DNA of 64,000 bases from Eremophila alpestris peregrina (taxonomy: Eukaryota; Chordata; Aves; Passeriformes; Alaudidae), in NCBI GenBank assembly GCA_009792885.1, contig WMCF01000081.1, positions 497,072 through 561,071 of the forward strand. The letters run 5' to 3'. Below the pieces are notes generated by a model that was not told the origin of the DNA, made no database searches, and worked only from the letters and a program-made list of their open reading frames with translations. Positions 23,500 through 37,068 of the stretch are shown one piece after another. Numbering within the stretch: position 1 is the first letter of the stretch; each line of letters opens with the position of its first letter. The translations under genes and the position numbers were made by a program.

Positions 23500-25091
23500 C
23501 TTCATTAAAAAAGGCTTTTTATAACAGTCCCTACACCCAGCTAGTCACAAATTCACAACCAGTGCAATTAACCAATACTGCATCTAAAACTCATTTTGAT
23601 TTGCATATAGCATTTACCGTTTACATATTATTTTGAATGACTTTCTTCAACTTATACTTGCCGTATCTGACAATAAAGTTGATTATTTTCATACCACTGA
23701 CTCAAGACTGTTCTTTCAGTGATACTAAATTAGGTGTTAATTTTTCAGATTAGCCAGCAGATCTTTGAAACACTCAAGCTGAGGATGATATAAAGAATGT
23801 TTGAGGTAACACCAGAAGTCAGCTCTCACCCACCATCTGGTAAGAGTTACCAGGAAGAAAGTTCTACCTATGCAAGGCATTTTGTGAGCACTGACTTGTT
23901 CATTTCATTCTAAACTGTCTAAATGGGGTTTTTTTGCTTTCATTAACAGCACTAATTTATTGAGGGATTTTTTTCCTTTCTTTGTGTGAGAAGAAGTCCC
24001 ATGATGATTTTTGGTGTGACATCTGTAGGGAGAAGTGACAGCAGTAAGTGCAGTGCCATCAATATTATCAACCTACACAGCTGTTTCTATGCACCACCAC
24101 ACAGAAGAGCAAATGGCCTTTTTATCTAGCTTAAAGTTGAACCAGGCTGCACATCTAAATATATTTGCTTTTATTTCCTCGGGCTGTCAGCTTCAAAGGA
24201 TGAACTGAGACAAACAAAAAGGGACAAGCACTAGTGGTGGCCTGTTACATTACAAAATACATACCTCATACACAAGACCTTGTAAAAGGAATGCCACTCA
24301 ATGCAAGAGATTGTCAGCTAAATAGCATTGTAATTGCTCATTTGGCAGACATATGGTTTTAATCAGGCTGGAAGAAAAATCCTTTTCTACTGGTGTAGTT
24401 GAAAACTATGAGCTGAGAAACAATTACTTAATCTGAAATGAGATTTGTTACATAAATCCATATAAAGCCATTGCTAAAGGTTTTCTACTTCTTTACCCTC
24501 TTTTAGTTCTCTTACATCAGCCTTCTTAGGGAGCTCTTATAATAGAAAAATCATAATGTCAGGATAATTATCAAATGCCAAGGCCTTGGAAAATGTCCTT
24601 CTTCCTCAGATACCACTGATTTTAATTTTAATTTTGGGGTTTGCTTCCTTTTCTCGTGAACAACAATCCATTTGCTGAATGAGACCTTTCCTTGTGTTTT
24701 CAAATTACTGAGAATTTTTGCTAATTACATCATTCCCAGTGCAGAGAAATGTGTTTGCACTCTCCAGACTAGAAGTTCAGCCTGGAAAAGGAGGAAACAG
24801 GAAAAGAGAAGGGGGGCAGAGAGGCTGTGTGAAGGAATGAAGATGAAAAAATCCTCACAGTGTAGGGCCAAGACAGCACTGCAGCAGAAGGCTCTGTGAG
24901 AAATGCTTCCCCACAGTGAATGCTGCACCCTGATGATAAAATAAAGCTCTTGGAGCCACATAAATTCCAAAAGCTTATGCTGTCTCCCTTTGATCCAGAC
25001 ATCTGATAAAATCAGCAGCACCTCTCTTAAATGAAAGTAAATGCTTTGCAAATAATTGAACAATTCCACTTCAACAGTTTAACTGCATGGT
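23500..25091. other. Spacer, no gene seen
   Basis: Composition drops back to AT-rich at about 23.5 kb. No protein, RNA gene or repeat family is recognisable before the CR1 at 25.09 kb. The 114-codon minus-strand frame at 24725-25069 has no known motif. Confidence 0.55.
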
Positions 25092-26113
25092 GGATAAGGA
25101 ATTGGCTAGATGCTCACACACAAGGAGTTGTGGTAAGCCAAGTAGAGGCTGTTTAAATGTGATGTTCCTCACGGGGTGATATTTGAACCATCACTGTTTA
25201 ACATCTGTGTTGTCAATGTGTACAGTGGGATGGAGGGCACCCTCAGCAAGTTTTCCAATACCACACTCTGTGTGCAGTCACTGAAGGGCAGGGATGCCAT
25301 CCAGAGGGACACTGAGAGCCTGGAGAGGCTCCAGAGAACCTCATGGAGCTCAGCAGGGCCAAGAGCAAGGTCCTGCCCCTGGGCTGGGGCAATGCCCTGC
25401 ACAAACACGGGCTGGGCTGAGAATGGATTGAGAACAGCCCTGAGCTAAAGGAATTGGGGCTGTTGGTTGACAGGAAGCTCAACAGGATCCAGCAATGCTC
25501 ACTCACAGCCCAGAAAGCCAAAGGTGCCCTGGGCTGCATCCAGAGCACTTTGGGCAGCAGGGCAAGGGACGGGATCCTGCCCCTCTTCTCTTCTCTGCTC
25601 TGCTCTGCTCTGCTCTGCTCCCACCTGGAGCTCTGCATCCAGCTCTGGGGCAGCCAACATAAACAGAATGTGAACCTGTTGGAGCAAGGCCACAATGATC
25701 AGAAGCTGGAACAAGTCTCCTATGGACACAGGCTGAGAAAAATGGGCTTGGCTAGCGTGGAGAAGAGAAAGCTCCAGGGAGATCTCATTGTGGCCTTGCA
25801 GTACCTAACGGGGGCCTAAAAGCAGCTTTTTATAAGGGCATGCAGTGATAGGACAAGGGGGAATTACTTTAAATAAAAGAAGGCAGATGTAGATTAAATA
25901 TTAGGAAGAAATTCTTCATGTGAACTTGAGAAGACATTGGAAGATGGCCTGGAGCAGTTGTGGCACACCCATTCCTGGAAATGTTCAAGGTCAGGTTGGA
26001 TGGGGACCTGAGCAGTCTGTTTTAGTGACAGGTGTCCCTGCCCAAGGCAGAGAGTTTGGAACAAAATGATCCTTAAGATCGCTTTCAACCCAGGCCTGTT
26101 TATGATTCCATGA
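25092..26113 (+). mobile_element. CR1 LINE fragment, 3' part of the reverse-transcriptase ORF and 3' end
   Basis: The plus strand holds the last part of CR1 ORF2 and its 3' end. In order I see the segment encoding the end of the reverse-transcriptase domain (including GTSKFSNTT-like and SRARSCPWAG-like pieces), then QCSLTAQKAKGALGCIQS, ELCIQLWGSQHK and QGDLIVALQYLTGA, then untranslated sequence ending TTTATGATTCCATGA, a decayed form of the CR1 terminal repeat. The frame is broken by stops and shifts near 25176, 25448 and 25819, so it is dead. It is 5'-truncated, as is usual for CR1. A (TGCTC)n microsatellite has grown inside it. Confidence 0.93.
25592..25620. repeat. Pentanucleotide microsatellite inside CR1
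   Basis: About five units of CTCTG/TGCTC in a row. The corresponding CR1 sequence normally has a shorter run here, so it probably expanded after insertion. Confidence 0.85.
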
Positions 26114-29100
26114 AATGCAACCTGAACCATTCCTTGTTTCCTTGAATATTATGGTCAGAGAAGTGTTACCCCTTTTTACAGTATAAGATGAAAAAAGATG
26201 AAATGTTCTTTCCAATAAAAATACCATCTTTAAAGGCTGGTGCCAGTGATCTTTAGGCTGTCTTGTGATCTTTTAAGAAATCTTGTGAGGAAATGGGGAA
26301 ATTATTGAACACTCATATAAAGATAAGGTCTACAGGGCAAAAGTTCCTCCTACCTGTTTTGACAGGGGACTAGAATGCCAGGGCAATTTAAAAAAAACTC
26401 CAGCACAGTAGAAGAGGGTGTGTACAACTCTCTTCCCTGATAGAATACTCCCAGAGAAAAAAGATCAGCAACAGGGCTTTGAATTTTGATTAAACCCAGA
26501 CAAGACAATTTCTGCATATTGCTCTATGTCTTAGGAAAGAGGCACCAAAAGTTGCTTCTTGAACTAGGGAGTCAACTTAAAGAGAGTTAAAAAACAATTA
26601 TTCACCTCCTGCTGTCATCTCACCCATGTAGAGATACCTGGCATAGCCCTCCAACTCCTTCTAATCTCAGAGAGTTTTGCACAAGCAGCATAAATGTGTC
26701 ATCTTTTTTTGTGATGGTAGATTGGTGTTTAGCCAACTATCATTACCTAGCAGCCTTTTGCAGCAGTCTTTTCAGAATTTCACCTTATTTTCAAGTAATT
26801 TCTTCCATTTATTACATTTCTTTTGAGCTATAAGTTAAGAAATTAATAAAAAGCACATATTATTCCTAAGACAGACCTCTGACCTCATGTATGTGAGTTT
26901 AGTAGAACAACCAAAATACTACTAGCTAGGATAGTCTGAATAATTCAATAATTAGAATTCAGTAGATGGAATGATTCACTAAATAGTTTAATAGTAAGAA
27001 GAACAATTCAATAACTCCATAGTAAGAATAATTAGAAAATTAAAGTAACTTTTACTTTACTTTTTAAAGTACATGCAGCTGTGCATGGTCAGGTCCAGGA
27101 GTGCACATTAGAAGCTCTTGATGTGATTGAGCTAAGCAAGAGCTCCAAACAGGAAAAGCAGCTGCTAAAACTCCGACAGATAAATGGCATTTGTTCAAGG
27201 GATCCACTGCACTGATGGGGCCCTGGACTGTGATTTTCTGACACCTGGCACGTCCTTGCTGCAAAGAACTGTGTTGAAGAAGAAAAAAAGCCAAACACTG
27301 ACAATAAAAACAAAGCAGAAAGGTAACAAAAAAAGTACTCTTTTTGGATATAATTTATATTTTTACTTCTAGCCATAATTAGAAAAAATAAGTAGAATGG
27401 CAGTAGACCTAGGGAAAAGAGGAATTTAGTATATTAAAAAGTAAATTAATGATGCTACAACACTACAAGTGTTGCAGTAGTTGTGTCTCTTAGAAAAACA
27501 CTTTAAATGTCCTGTGTATTTCTGCTGTTACAAATGCAGCTTATTTATAATGTTCTATGGATTTTAATTGCATCCCTCTAGTTTAGTGCTTTTCCTGAAC
27601 TTAAAAATTACAATTTTTCTGTGTCTTTCCTCCAGTGCAACACAAGCCTAAGGCAAATGAACTGTTTCCATGGGCTTCTTCAGATAGTACAAGCATAACA
27701 CAGTAACTTCAACATAAGAAAAATCTTTTTGTCAAGGTCTTTGGGTGACTTTACCACAGCCTCCTCAATGGTCTGAAGGAAGCAGTGCACTGATTCCACA
27801 GCCAAAGCTGAGTCTGACATTCCACTGTCTTTGCTCAAAAGTAATTTCCTGCTTTGTTTCATCCAAGTTGATTTTTGAGGGGCCAATTTTCAATGTGGCA
27901 TTTCAAAAGAATAAAAAATCATCTCCTATACATATAGCTGTTTTCTCTTTTTCTCCGTTTTTCCCTATTCTGATAAGAAAACTAATTAAAATAGCTGATT
28001 CCTTCAAAAAGAAGAGCTGGAAAGTTCTAAATACAATAAACTCCACTAATTGCAAGCCGTGAAGTCAAAATCATTTTTGAAATGTGTTAAAAGAGCAAAA
28101 CGGTTGATTTTAGTTCTTAAACCAACATAAAGCAGCAATAGATGCAAGATGGTAAATCTGAATAGAACATCAGCATGGCCCCAATACTATGCAATATTTT
28201 CCACTGAGCTAAAGACAAACATGAGGCAGAAAACAACATTTTCTGCTGTTCCAAGTATAGCAACATAGTTAAAGAGTAATATGCCAAGCAAAGATGGCAT
28301 AATACAGAGTTTTTAGAACTTCAAACCCAAGAAAAACAAAAGTTTAGACACACAGGTCAATGCTCTTTCTTTGCAACTCTTAAACATTTCTTTATATATT
28401 GTGTAGAATAAATATTAAAATGCTTCTTTAAAAAAAAAAAAAAGTCACTGAAAGGAAAACTTTCTTCCCACTCTCCAAAAATGTCAGGCAACCTGTTGTG
28501 GCCTGTGCAGAGTCTGTAACATACAATCACTAATGATTGGTGAGTGGTTCCATATTCTCACTAATTTTTTGCACATATCAAAGAAATTACTGAACTGAAA
28601 AGAAAGAGATTAAACTAAAAATTAACTTCATCCATCACTCTTTATGAGCCATGAAAAAAGTCTTCAGAGGGAATAAATCTTTGTATGAGAGACCACTGCT
28701 GTTGAGAACTTGCTTGAAAAGCATGAATACCTTAAAGCTTGTCAGCTGTTCTGGTGACATTTTGCTTTTTTGATTAAATTTCCTGTGCTGTTGTGTAAAA
28801 TATTAAATGGTGGTGAATTGCTGTTGCATTTCAAAAATACCTTTGCTGTATAAACACTTTAGCAGTCTATTTGAATTCTTAGATATATTATTACTGGCCT
28901 GAAGCTCTTCTGAGTAGCAGTAATAAGCTTGAGAAACATGTTTATTAGCACTGCTAATATACAGCCCTAATTAGCACTCTCCTCAGGCTCAAAATGTTCT
29001 AGGAGTCTCAAAGAAGATCTTTTTATTCAAAGCACAAAGAGGCGTTCAATCTTTTTCTTATTTGTAAATGACACGACACATGAGATTAGAATTAGATAAA

Positions 29101-32100
29101 CAGGGGTGTTCTACAAACATGGACTAAAGGGATTTGCCAAGGCCACAGCTGGAATCACCAGGATAGTGGGGTCTGAATTCAGTTTTCAGTTCCAGTGTTG
29201 AGTGATTTTAAAAAATACAAATAAATGAATAAAACCATTATTTTTCTTATCCTCTGGACCATAAATCTCCATGCATTCTTCTTGGGTTAGGTGATTTGTA
29301 AAGCTGACAATCACAGCAGATATTCTGCATCTTAACCTGCACACAGAAACTTTATTCTCAGTGAAAAGCCATGGATTTTTGAACAAAAATGATTCTTGAC
29401 AGAAAAGGCATCCTAAGGATTTATTTCCGTTGTTGTCAAAGCAGACAGACGAGTTTCCTAAGAAAAACACAGTTAATCCTCCTTTCAGAAGAACAATTCA
29501 CATTACATCCCCCTCACTTTGTCAGAGCTTCATTGGGATGTGTTTAGCAGAGTGAAATGGGCTGAATTCACCACTTCAGTGACTGCAGAGCCTGGCCTGT
29601 AACATCCTGTGCATCTCCAGCTCTGACTGAGGTCGGGAGCAGCCCAGATTTTTTAAGAATTGCTGAGCATCTACTGAGAGGAAAACTTTCACAGAATATC
29701 ACCATCCACAGCTTCGGCAGGACTGATACTGTCTGTGTGAAAGTCTTGGATGAAGATCATCACATCCATGGAAATGCTCAATTCAACTTTTCTCAACTGA
29801 AACATGAGAGTTAGAGGGCTTTGGACCCTTTCCAAACAAGAACTCCACTCTTTGTACACACCGTTAATTTCTTTCCCTTTGAACCCAAAGGAGATGTTTA
29901 CTATGAAGACAAATATTTGTTTAATAAGGTTACAAAATTAAACTTAATGATTTATCTAAAAACAGATGCAAGCTTTGGGCACTTACTGTAAAAAGAGAAG
30001 TGGGGAGATGTTCTTTAGCAGTAGGTTGTTTTGCACAAAGTTGTCAAATTAACTTTTGCCAAAGAAATTGAGTTTTCTAACAGCATTTGACTACAAGTGC
30101 CTCATATCCAGGTGAAGCAGATGAAGAACCACTACAGCACTGCTGCTGGTTTGTTTAAACCCAAAATTAATGACAAAACAGGTGCCCTTCTGTGCCCCTG
30201 GCCTCTGCTCAGGGTTTCCCAGGCTAACATATCCCAGCAGCAGCCACATGATAAGTCCTTCAGATGCTTCATGTTTTATGGTGCTCAGGACTGTGGTGGC
30301 ACAACATAAATGTTTGACAAAGCCAGTCTGGGATTATGCATAAACCTCAAGGAAACCATGACTTTACTGGGCTAACAATCTGGTTTAGTCAGTGCCCAAA
30401 AGAAACTCAGCTCCCGAATTACATCTTTTGGCAGAAAAATGCCCCAAAGCAAAACTACTGCTGACTTCACATCCACATGGAAGAAATGTGGTTGTGGATG
30501 AAGGGATGGCTGTTGTAAACTGATGTGTGAGAAAAGCATACTTTAAACTGTCTGAATAATCTTATTTTATTTGCCATTTTGAACCCACATCCTAGAACTA
30601 AGTATATCACATTGCACCAGAGTTTGCAGGTGACTGAGGTATGAGGGAAGAACTGTGCTAAAGAAATACATAATTTTTTTTAAAGATTCCTTTTTTGCAA
30701 ACTACAGTAGTAAATTACAGATATTTACAACGATTTCTACTCCCACTTTCTTTCAGCAGTGAAGTTTGAATAGGGATGACAAACATATCTGAAGAAAACC
30801 TCAGGAACTACAGAATCAGCACTTTGTGACATTCCTCCCTACATATACCAGGAGGCTTTGTGGTGATCCATTTCTGACATTTTCAGCAATAAAGAAGAAA
30901 AATAAAGATGCTGCCAGCAGCCCTTTGCAAACTTTCAATTGATGAGAATGATAAGGGGTGACCTCTAACTCTTGTGTCTGACTGGCAACTCTCCAATTAG
31001 GAGGGGTGGGACTCACTCCTGTCAAGCACAAATGAAGAAGGATTGGAAAGGAAGAGGCTGCTCTGTATCAGCTTTAGAGTCCTTTCTGCTGCTGTAGATC
31101 AGTTTTGGAGTCCTCTCTGCCTTTCTGTGGCTGCTGAAGAGCCTGGATTTGCCAGCACTTTCAGCTGAGAAGCATTATCTGGAGGGAATACTAAACCTGA
31201 GCCTGCACACTCACAACGTAATTTCCTTGCACAAAAATAGCAAAGGGACCTCCTGAATTTAAGAGATTGAATATGGTCTAGTGTAGAGAGCCAGGACCAT
31301 GCAGGAATTTCCTCTTTCTCCCAGAATTTAACAGAGCAGCAGTCCAACGGAGATGTTACAAAAAAGGGCAGTTGCACATTCATCAAAATATCAGAACTTC
31401 GTTGTTTTGCTGTATTTGAATTCAGTAAATTCTGCCACAACCTGCAGTGCAATTAGAGAAGCAGACGGACAGAATTAATTATGGAAGAACTTTACAAAAG
31501 TAGTGGAATGAGATATGTTAGGTGCCGTTTTCCCATAAAACACTGATAAATCTTTCAATTCCAGCATCTTATTCCCTCATCATCTTCTCAAAGAGGCTTC
31601 TAGTTTCACAGTAATAGAAAATAAATTTTTCTAGCATTTTAATTTTTTAAAATTTCCAGGAAAAAATTTATCCAACACAGTGTTTGAATCATTTTAAGTG
31701 TGTCCTGGTGTAGATGTCACTGACTACTGTTGTTTAATTCATAATGTTGCTTTTATGCTACATTCAATAAGTGTCTTACTACCTAGCAGAGACAAAGAGA
31801 GGAGTGAATAATAGTGACAAAGAAATCAGAAAAATAAACAGAAGGGAAAAAAAAAATCTCCTTTCCTGTATAAATCTTTATTTTGTGTCACACTATTTAG
31901 CTCACTATATAAGATCTATTAAAAATTATATTTTGTTGTTCACCAATAAACAGCAGCAAGAAGGGAAAACTTCCTACCATCAGTTCAGTCATATGAGAAG
32001 AAAGTAAAAATGGGGACTGTGCTCTGCACAGGTGTTTTTTGTTTCACAGGGGTAAAAATTAGGCATAAAACTGCAGAGGATGTGCCTAGCTCCAACAATG

Positions 32101-35100
32101 CATCTGCCACATAAACTTGGCTTCAGCTGGAGCAGAATAAATTAAAGAACAGAATGTTTGGAAAGCATCATCTCATTTAAAAAATCTGGTCATAATTGTA
32201 GCTGTCTAGGAAAATAGAAATGATTCATCTGAATAACTGACATTCTGGCAATAAAACACAAGGTTTCTCAAAATTATATGCTGTTCAGTTGATTTTTGGG
32301 TTTTTAAAATATTTTCTGATAACTATCCTTGTGCAATCATTTTATCCATTCAGTTGATAGATATAAATGAATATCTTAATTAGTTTATTGATGTATTTAT
32401 TGGTTAAGATTAATATTTATTACTAAGAGTAAAATTCCTCCCTATTTATCAATGTATTCACTTTTAAAGTATTTGTGTTTTAATCTGGCCTTTTATGATA
32501 TTTAGTACCAACACAGTTTATGAACGTAAAAACTGAAAAAGCAAATCCTGTATGCTGCTGTTCCTTTAGCAATAGCTTACTTGGTTCCACATCAGGCTTT
32601 GGTTTTAAATAAACATCTCCTCAGAAAATCCAAGCAGCAGTAAATTCTTTGACAGGATTTTCCAGCCCATTGTATTAACACACATTCTAAACTGAAGCTC
32701 TGTTTTTAGGATAAGTGTCAAGAAGAGAGAGTAAAAATATGTGAACAATCAAAATATCAAAATACCGAATCATAAGTGAGTTGAAATTCTGAAAACAAAA
32801 ACAAAAACAAAAACAAAAAAAACCCCAAACAAACAAACAAAATACCCCCACAAATTTCTTTCAGAATGGGCCTGTGTGGGCTGTTGATATTTGTGAGAAT
32901 CAAGCCTAGAGCTGCTTTAATATTTGCATCCAAATCCTCATTAGACAGAGCAGAAATCTAATTTTGAACAACTGATCATCTCCTGCTCAATTCCAGCAAA
33001 AAATTAGAAGTCATGGAGGAACCTTTGAAGCAGGCAACTTCCTTTAGGTATTTTTCTTTTCCAGGGGAAAAGTTATCATAGATGAGCTTCCTTTCCTATA
33101 TCATCTCCTGCTGTGCCTGTTCCTGTTCTAGAGAGGGCGATTTCCCAGGAGCACAGGACTGTGCTGGAGCATTGCACAGCTCAATGCAAGGGGAGAGGGG
33201 TCCATAAATAGTATATAAAAATGGTAAATCGTGGATAAACCAATTGCCAAGGACAGCATAAACCCAGTTTTGCTGTTGAAGTGACACAGTGATAATGTTC
33301 ATGTGAGTGAGAGACAACATAAAACCAGCAGAGAAAAACAGGCTCATGGCACTCCAGCAAATTTAAGACCAAGTTCAGCCAAAACTCCCAAAACTAAACT
33401 AAAAATAAACTCTATCCTGTATAGAGACATTACTTTCTCCCTAGGCCTCAATCTATTAATGGCAGGCAGGATAACAACTTCTTACCCTTTCTTTTTTATT
33501 GACAATTTGCATTATAAAGCCTTCAAGCCAGTAAATTATTCTTATCATTCCAGTTGTTTTTTTTTTTTCCATGTGTCAACTTATTTAAGATTTTGAGTCC
33601 AGCTGCAATACATTTTCAAATGAAAGGGTGCTTCTCCTCACCTCAGAGGACTCTTGATCAGATCCTCTGTCCTCACAAAACCTCAAGCAACCACAGGAAA
33701 CAGTAGGGAAGGAAAGCAAGGAGAAGAACAAAGGAAAAAAGTCTCCTTCATTCAGATATATATTTATAAGCAACGACCAACCAACAAAACACCAAACACA
33801 ATAAGGAAAATTTCTACAGACAAAATTAATATTGCAAAACACTTCTGCATTATGGAAAATCTATGTAGCAAATTGGTCTGAGTGAAAAGATAAAGTTCTA
33901 GGCTGAGGAACGAGGAGTGAGTCTCCCCCCTCCTCACATGAACAAACAAGTTTATTGTTTTACTGAACAGACTTGTCATTGGAAACACTCCCAGGGTAAG
34001 ATTTCAAAACTACTGAATGTATACAATTAACTGACATTCTCATTGACTTTTTTTTTCTTTCAGAGAAACAGCTATTACTCTTCACTGCTTCATGCAGCAT
34101 TCTAACAATTGCTGCATTTCATCAATTTTGGCTGTTTCAGAAATTTAGTCAATAGCATGGTAGGCTAAAAAAAAACAACCCTTAGCAGAAATATTTTTAA
34201 AAGATAATCAGGTTGTGGGAGTTCTCATGATCATTCACCTGCGAGTAGAAAAAAAACCCTTTTTCTTCTGCATAATGCAGCTGGACAAGCTCCAGTCTAA
34301 GAACTAAAATTAACAATATAAGATCTCGGGCAGCACACATGGGAATGAATGAGGAGCAGGTCACAAGATCATCAGAAAAGAATATCTGCTGCTCTTATTT
34401 TAGACTCAGGATGCACAACCCTCTCTCTACTCAAATGCTAGGATTCTTCTTCATCTCCTCAAAGTAAAATGCAGTTATTCCTCTTGGCACAAAGCAAATA
34501 ATTGAGATGACAATGAGCACAATTAAAGACTGCAAGATTCTGCTCCAGGTTCTCCCCATGCCTCTTGGAGAGACAAAGCCCTGGCAGAATTTGCTTTACA
34601 TAGTTCTGTGCCTGCAAATTGGGCCAATTCTTCTACCTCTGAAATTAATCTCAACAGACAATAAAAGAGAAAGGAAGCCCAAAGAGAATGTGAGCCTCTT
34701 CACTGTAGTAGGTGGGATGGCAACAGATCCCAGGCAGGAGTCAAAATGAAAGAGATTCAGAATGGCCATGAAGAAACACTTCAGCATTTTACTAGTAGAG
34801 CAGAAGACTCTTCCAACCTCAATTGTCCTGTGACCTCCTGGAATGTATCATGATTCTGCACCTGGAATTTTTGGGGTTAAGTTTCATTTGTGACCTCACA
34901 TGTTTTTGACCTTATGCTACCCAAACATGGCATTCAAGAAAGAATAATTTGGGTTTTTTGAGGGTTTTGGACTTAGATCCTTGCTTCAGCTCCCAGTGTG
35001 TTGTACATTTCAATTAATTTTCTGTATTTGACAGATGGATGCATTAAGAAATATTAAAATAAAAACGATAAATTGGAAACATCTAACCACATTGCAATAA

Positions 35101-36382
35101 GACCTAATTTTATCAAGACAAACCAGTTTGATGTATACCTTTTCATTTATTGCAACTATAATTGTCTGAGTACACTTTTAACTGCAACTCTAATTGCAAC
35201 TGTAACTGCAAGTCCAGGATGGATCTAAAGGGCCACAAAGTGAATATGCAGGAAAGGAAGACCACAGAGTGGCTAACTGAAAACTGTGGGTTTGGTACTG
35301 CATAGTGATCAAGCTAATATAGAAGAAACTTGAATGAATTTAGGATTTTTCGTTTTGAATCCAAATTGGTGTGTAGCCTGGCCCTGAAAGTCTCTGTATC
35401 TACACTTAGCATAAAAGGCTAAGCTTGGCATCCTGTCATAAGCTAGTCTTAGCTACCACTGGAGAAAATCCAGCCCACCACATCTTACCTCTAGGCCACA
35501 TTTAATCTTTTAAATCCTTGCCTCATTTACTGTGCTTCCAACTTCTTCAATTGTGTTGTTGTCCCACACATGAGTAGCTTTTTTCCCTTCTCCTGATTTA
35601 AATCCAAGGCATGTTACCAACCCCAATTTAGCTGCAAAGCACCACAGTAGACAGCAGTTTGGTGGGAATACAGTACATGATTATTTAATTACAGACAATA
35701 CCATACTGCATGTGGACAAGAGAGCTAATTTGACATTGAACGAACAACAGGAAAGTAGAAGCCTGTGCATAATCTTCTCTTTTAAGGAGCGTGAATAACA
35801 GGGGTCTAATTGCATCATGCCATATCTATATGCACATAGATCATCAACAAGGCTGCTCCAGACAGCACTCCACCACATGCATTAAAGATGTACTTTTGTC
35901 TCATGCAGTAAAAGCAGTAGATAGTCAACTTCCTGATGAAGTAACCCTGCCAAAAATGGTATATTCTGCCTGGAGGTCACAGGTATTTCCTGTCTAGACT
36001 GGAAAGGAAGGTAGAGGACTCCCAATGTCATTCCACCTCTCAAACAAATTATTTATACATTTATTAACTAGGTTCATTTTTTCACCCCAGCAAATTAATC
36101 TCTCTTTCTTTGCAGCCAACACATCCCTAATGCACTTCTTCTCTCTTTTCTTTGGTTCTTTGTTCGAATCTCATTTTCTTCTGCAGTTTTCATTATTTCT
36201 CTTCTACTTCCATTCTCATCAAAGCACTGTTGAATTTTTCTCTTCAGAACATTCAATACTTTAATGTCATCCGTCCCTCTTGCTCAAATCAACCAGCATG
36301 AATGTATGTATCCCTTATTTATTCCAGTTTCATGTTTCCTCCTTCCTCTGCTTCTCCCAGTTCATCAACATTTTTAGAATTC
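26114..36382. other. Long spacer, no gene seen
   Basis: Ten kilobases without a recognisable gene or well-preserved transposon. There are A-rich runs (28432-28443 and 31848-31856), an AAAAC/AAAC run (32792-32842), a short tandem of AACTGCAA-like units near 35188-35215, and AT-rich segments near 26.9-27.0 kb and 32.3-32.5 kb. Open frames up to 117 codons (31099-31452, minus) lack known domains. Confidence 0.55.
32792..32842. repeat. (AAAAC)n / (AAAC)n simple repeat
   Basis: Several AAAAC units pass through a short interruption into AAAC units. It is low-complexity sequence; no adjacent retroposon body was recognised. Confidence 0.9.
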
Positions 36383-37068
36383 TGTCTTGGGTTGCAATGC
36401 AAGATGTAATCAAAAGCATCTAATCCCATCTGTTGAAACCAGTTAAGGAGGGGGCAGGTGTCTTCTGTTAATGGCCCAGCTGTTAAAACCAGGTGGGACA
36501 CTATCCTTTATCTCTTCCATGACCCATCCTCCCTCCATGGAGATATCTGCTGTTAATGGGCATTAAGGCTCACAGCATGACTGAAAGAATTGCATCATCC
36601 CATTTTGAGATTGTCCACCCAGCAGGAAGAGCCAAGCATTCCCACCTGGATAAAATCTAAGATTCAGAACAGCAGGACAATCTGTTTCCACTGGATTCCC
36701 AGAGGAAGACCAGACCCATCTCATCACCACTGGATCTTCAGAAGGAAACTACACCCTTCTACAGGATCATCTGTGCTCCAATAGAACCACATCTGCCACT
36801 CCAGGAGGACTTAACAGGACTGCTACCAACACCCTGACCAACAGGGTATCAGCTCATATTTTGACTCTGTGTTGATTTGGGGGCACTTTTTTTGTTTGCT
36901 CTTTTTTCTAGTGCTGTTGTTTTTGGGTTTTTTTGTTTTTTTTTTTTTTTGTACTACTACATTTTTATTTTTAATATTCCTAGTAAAGAACTGCTACTCC
37001 TATTCCCACATCTTTACCTGAAAGCCCCCTAATTTCAAATTTATAATAATTTGGAGGAGGGGGTTTAT
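36383..37068 (+). mobile_element. Old solo LTR, same family as the LTR in the pseudogene
   Basis: The plus strand begins TGTCTTGGGTTGCAATGCAA and shares with the LTR at 20564-21123 the blocks TGTTGAAACCAG, CTGCTGTTAATGGGC and GAGCCAAGCATTCCCA, then GACTGCTACCAACACCCTGA. It ends in a poly-T segment (near 36930-36951) and GGAGGAGGGGGTTTAT. The left flank is AATTC and the right flank is TATTC, an imperfect 5-bp duplication, so the right edge is good to a few bases only. Greater divergence and a damaged end suggest it is older than its relative in the pseudogene. Confidence 0.85.

Noticed and set aside
25176..25819. Two plus-strand frames as host genes
   Set aside because: They are broken pieces of the CR1 reverse-transcriptase ORF.
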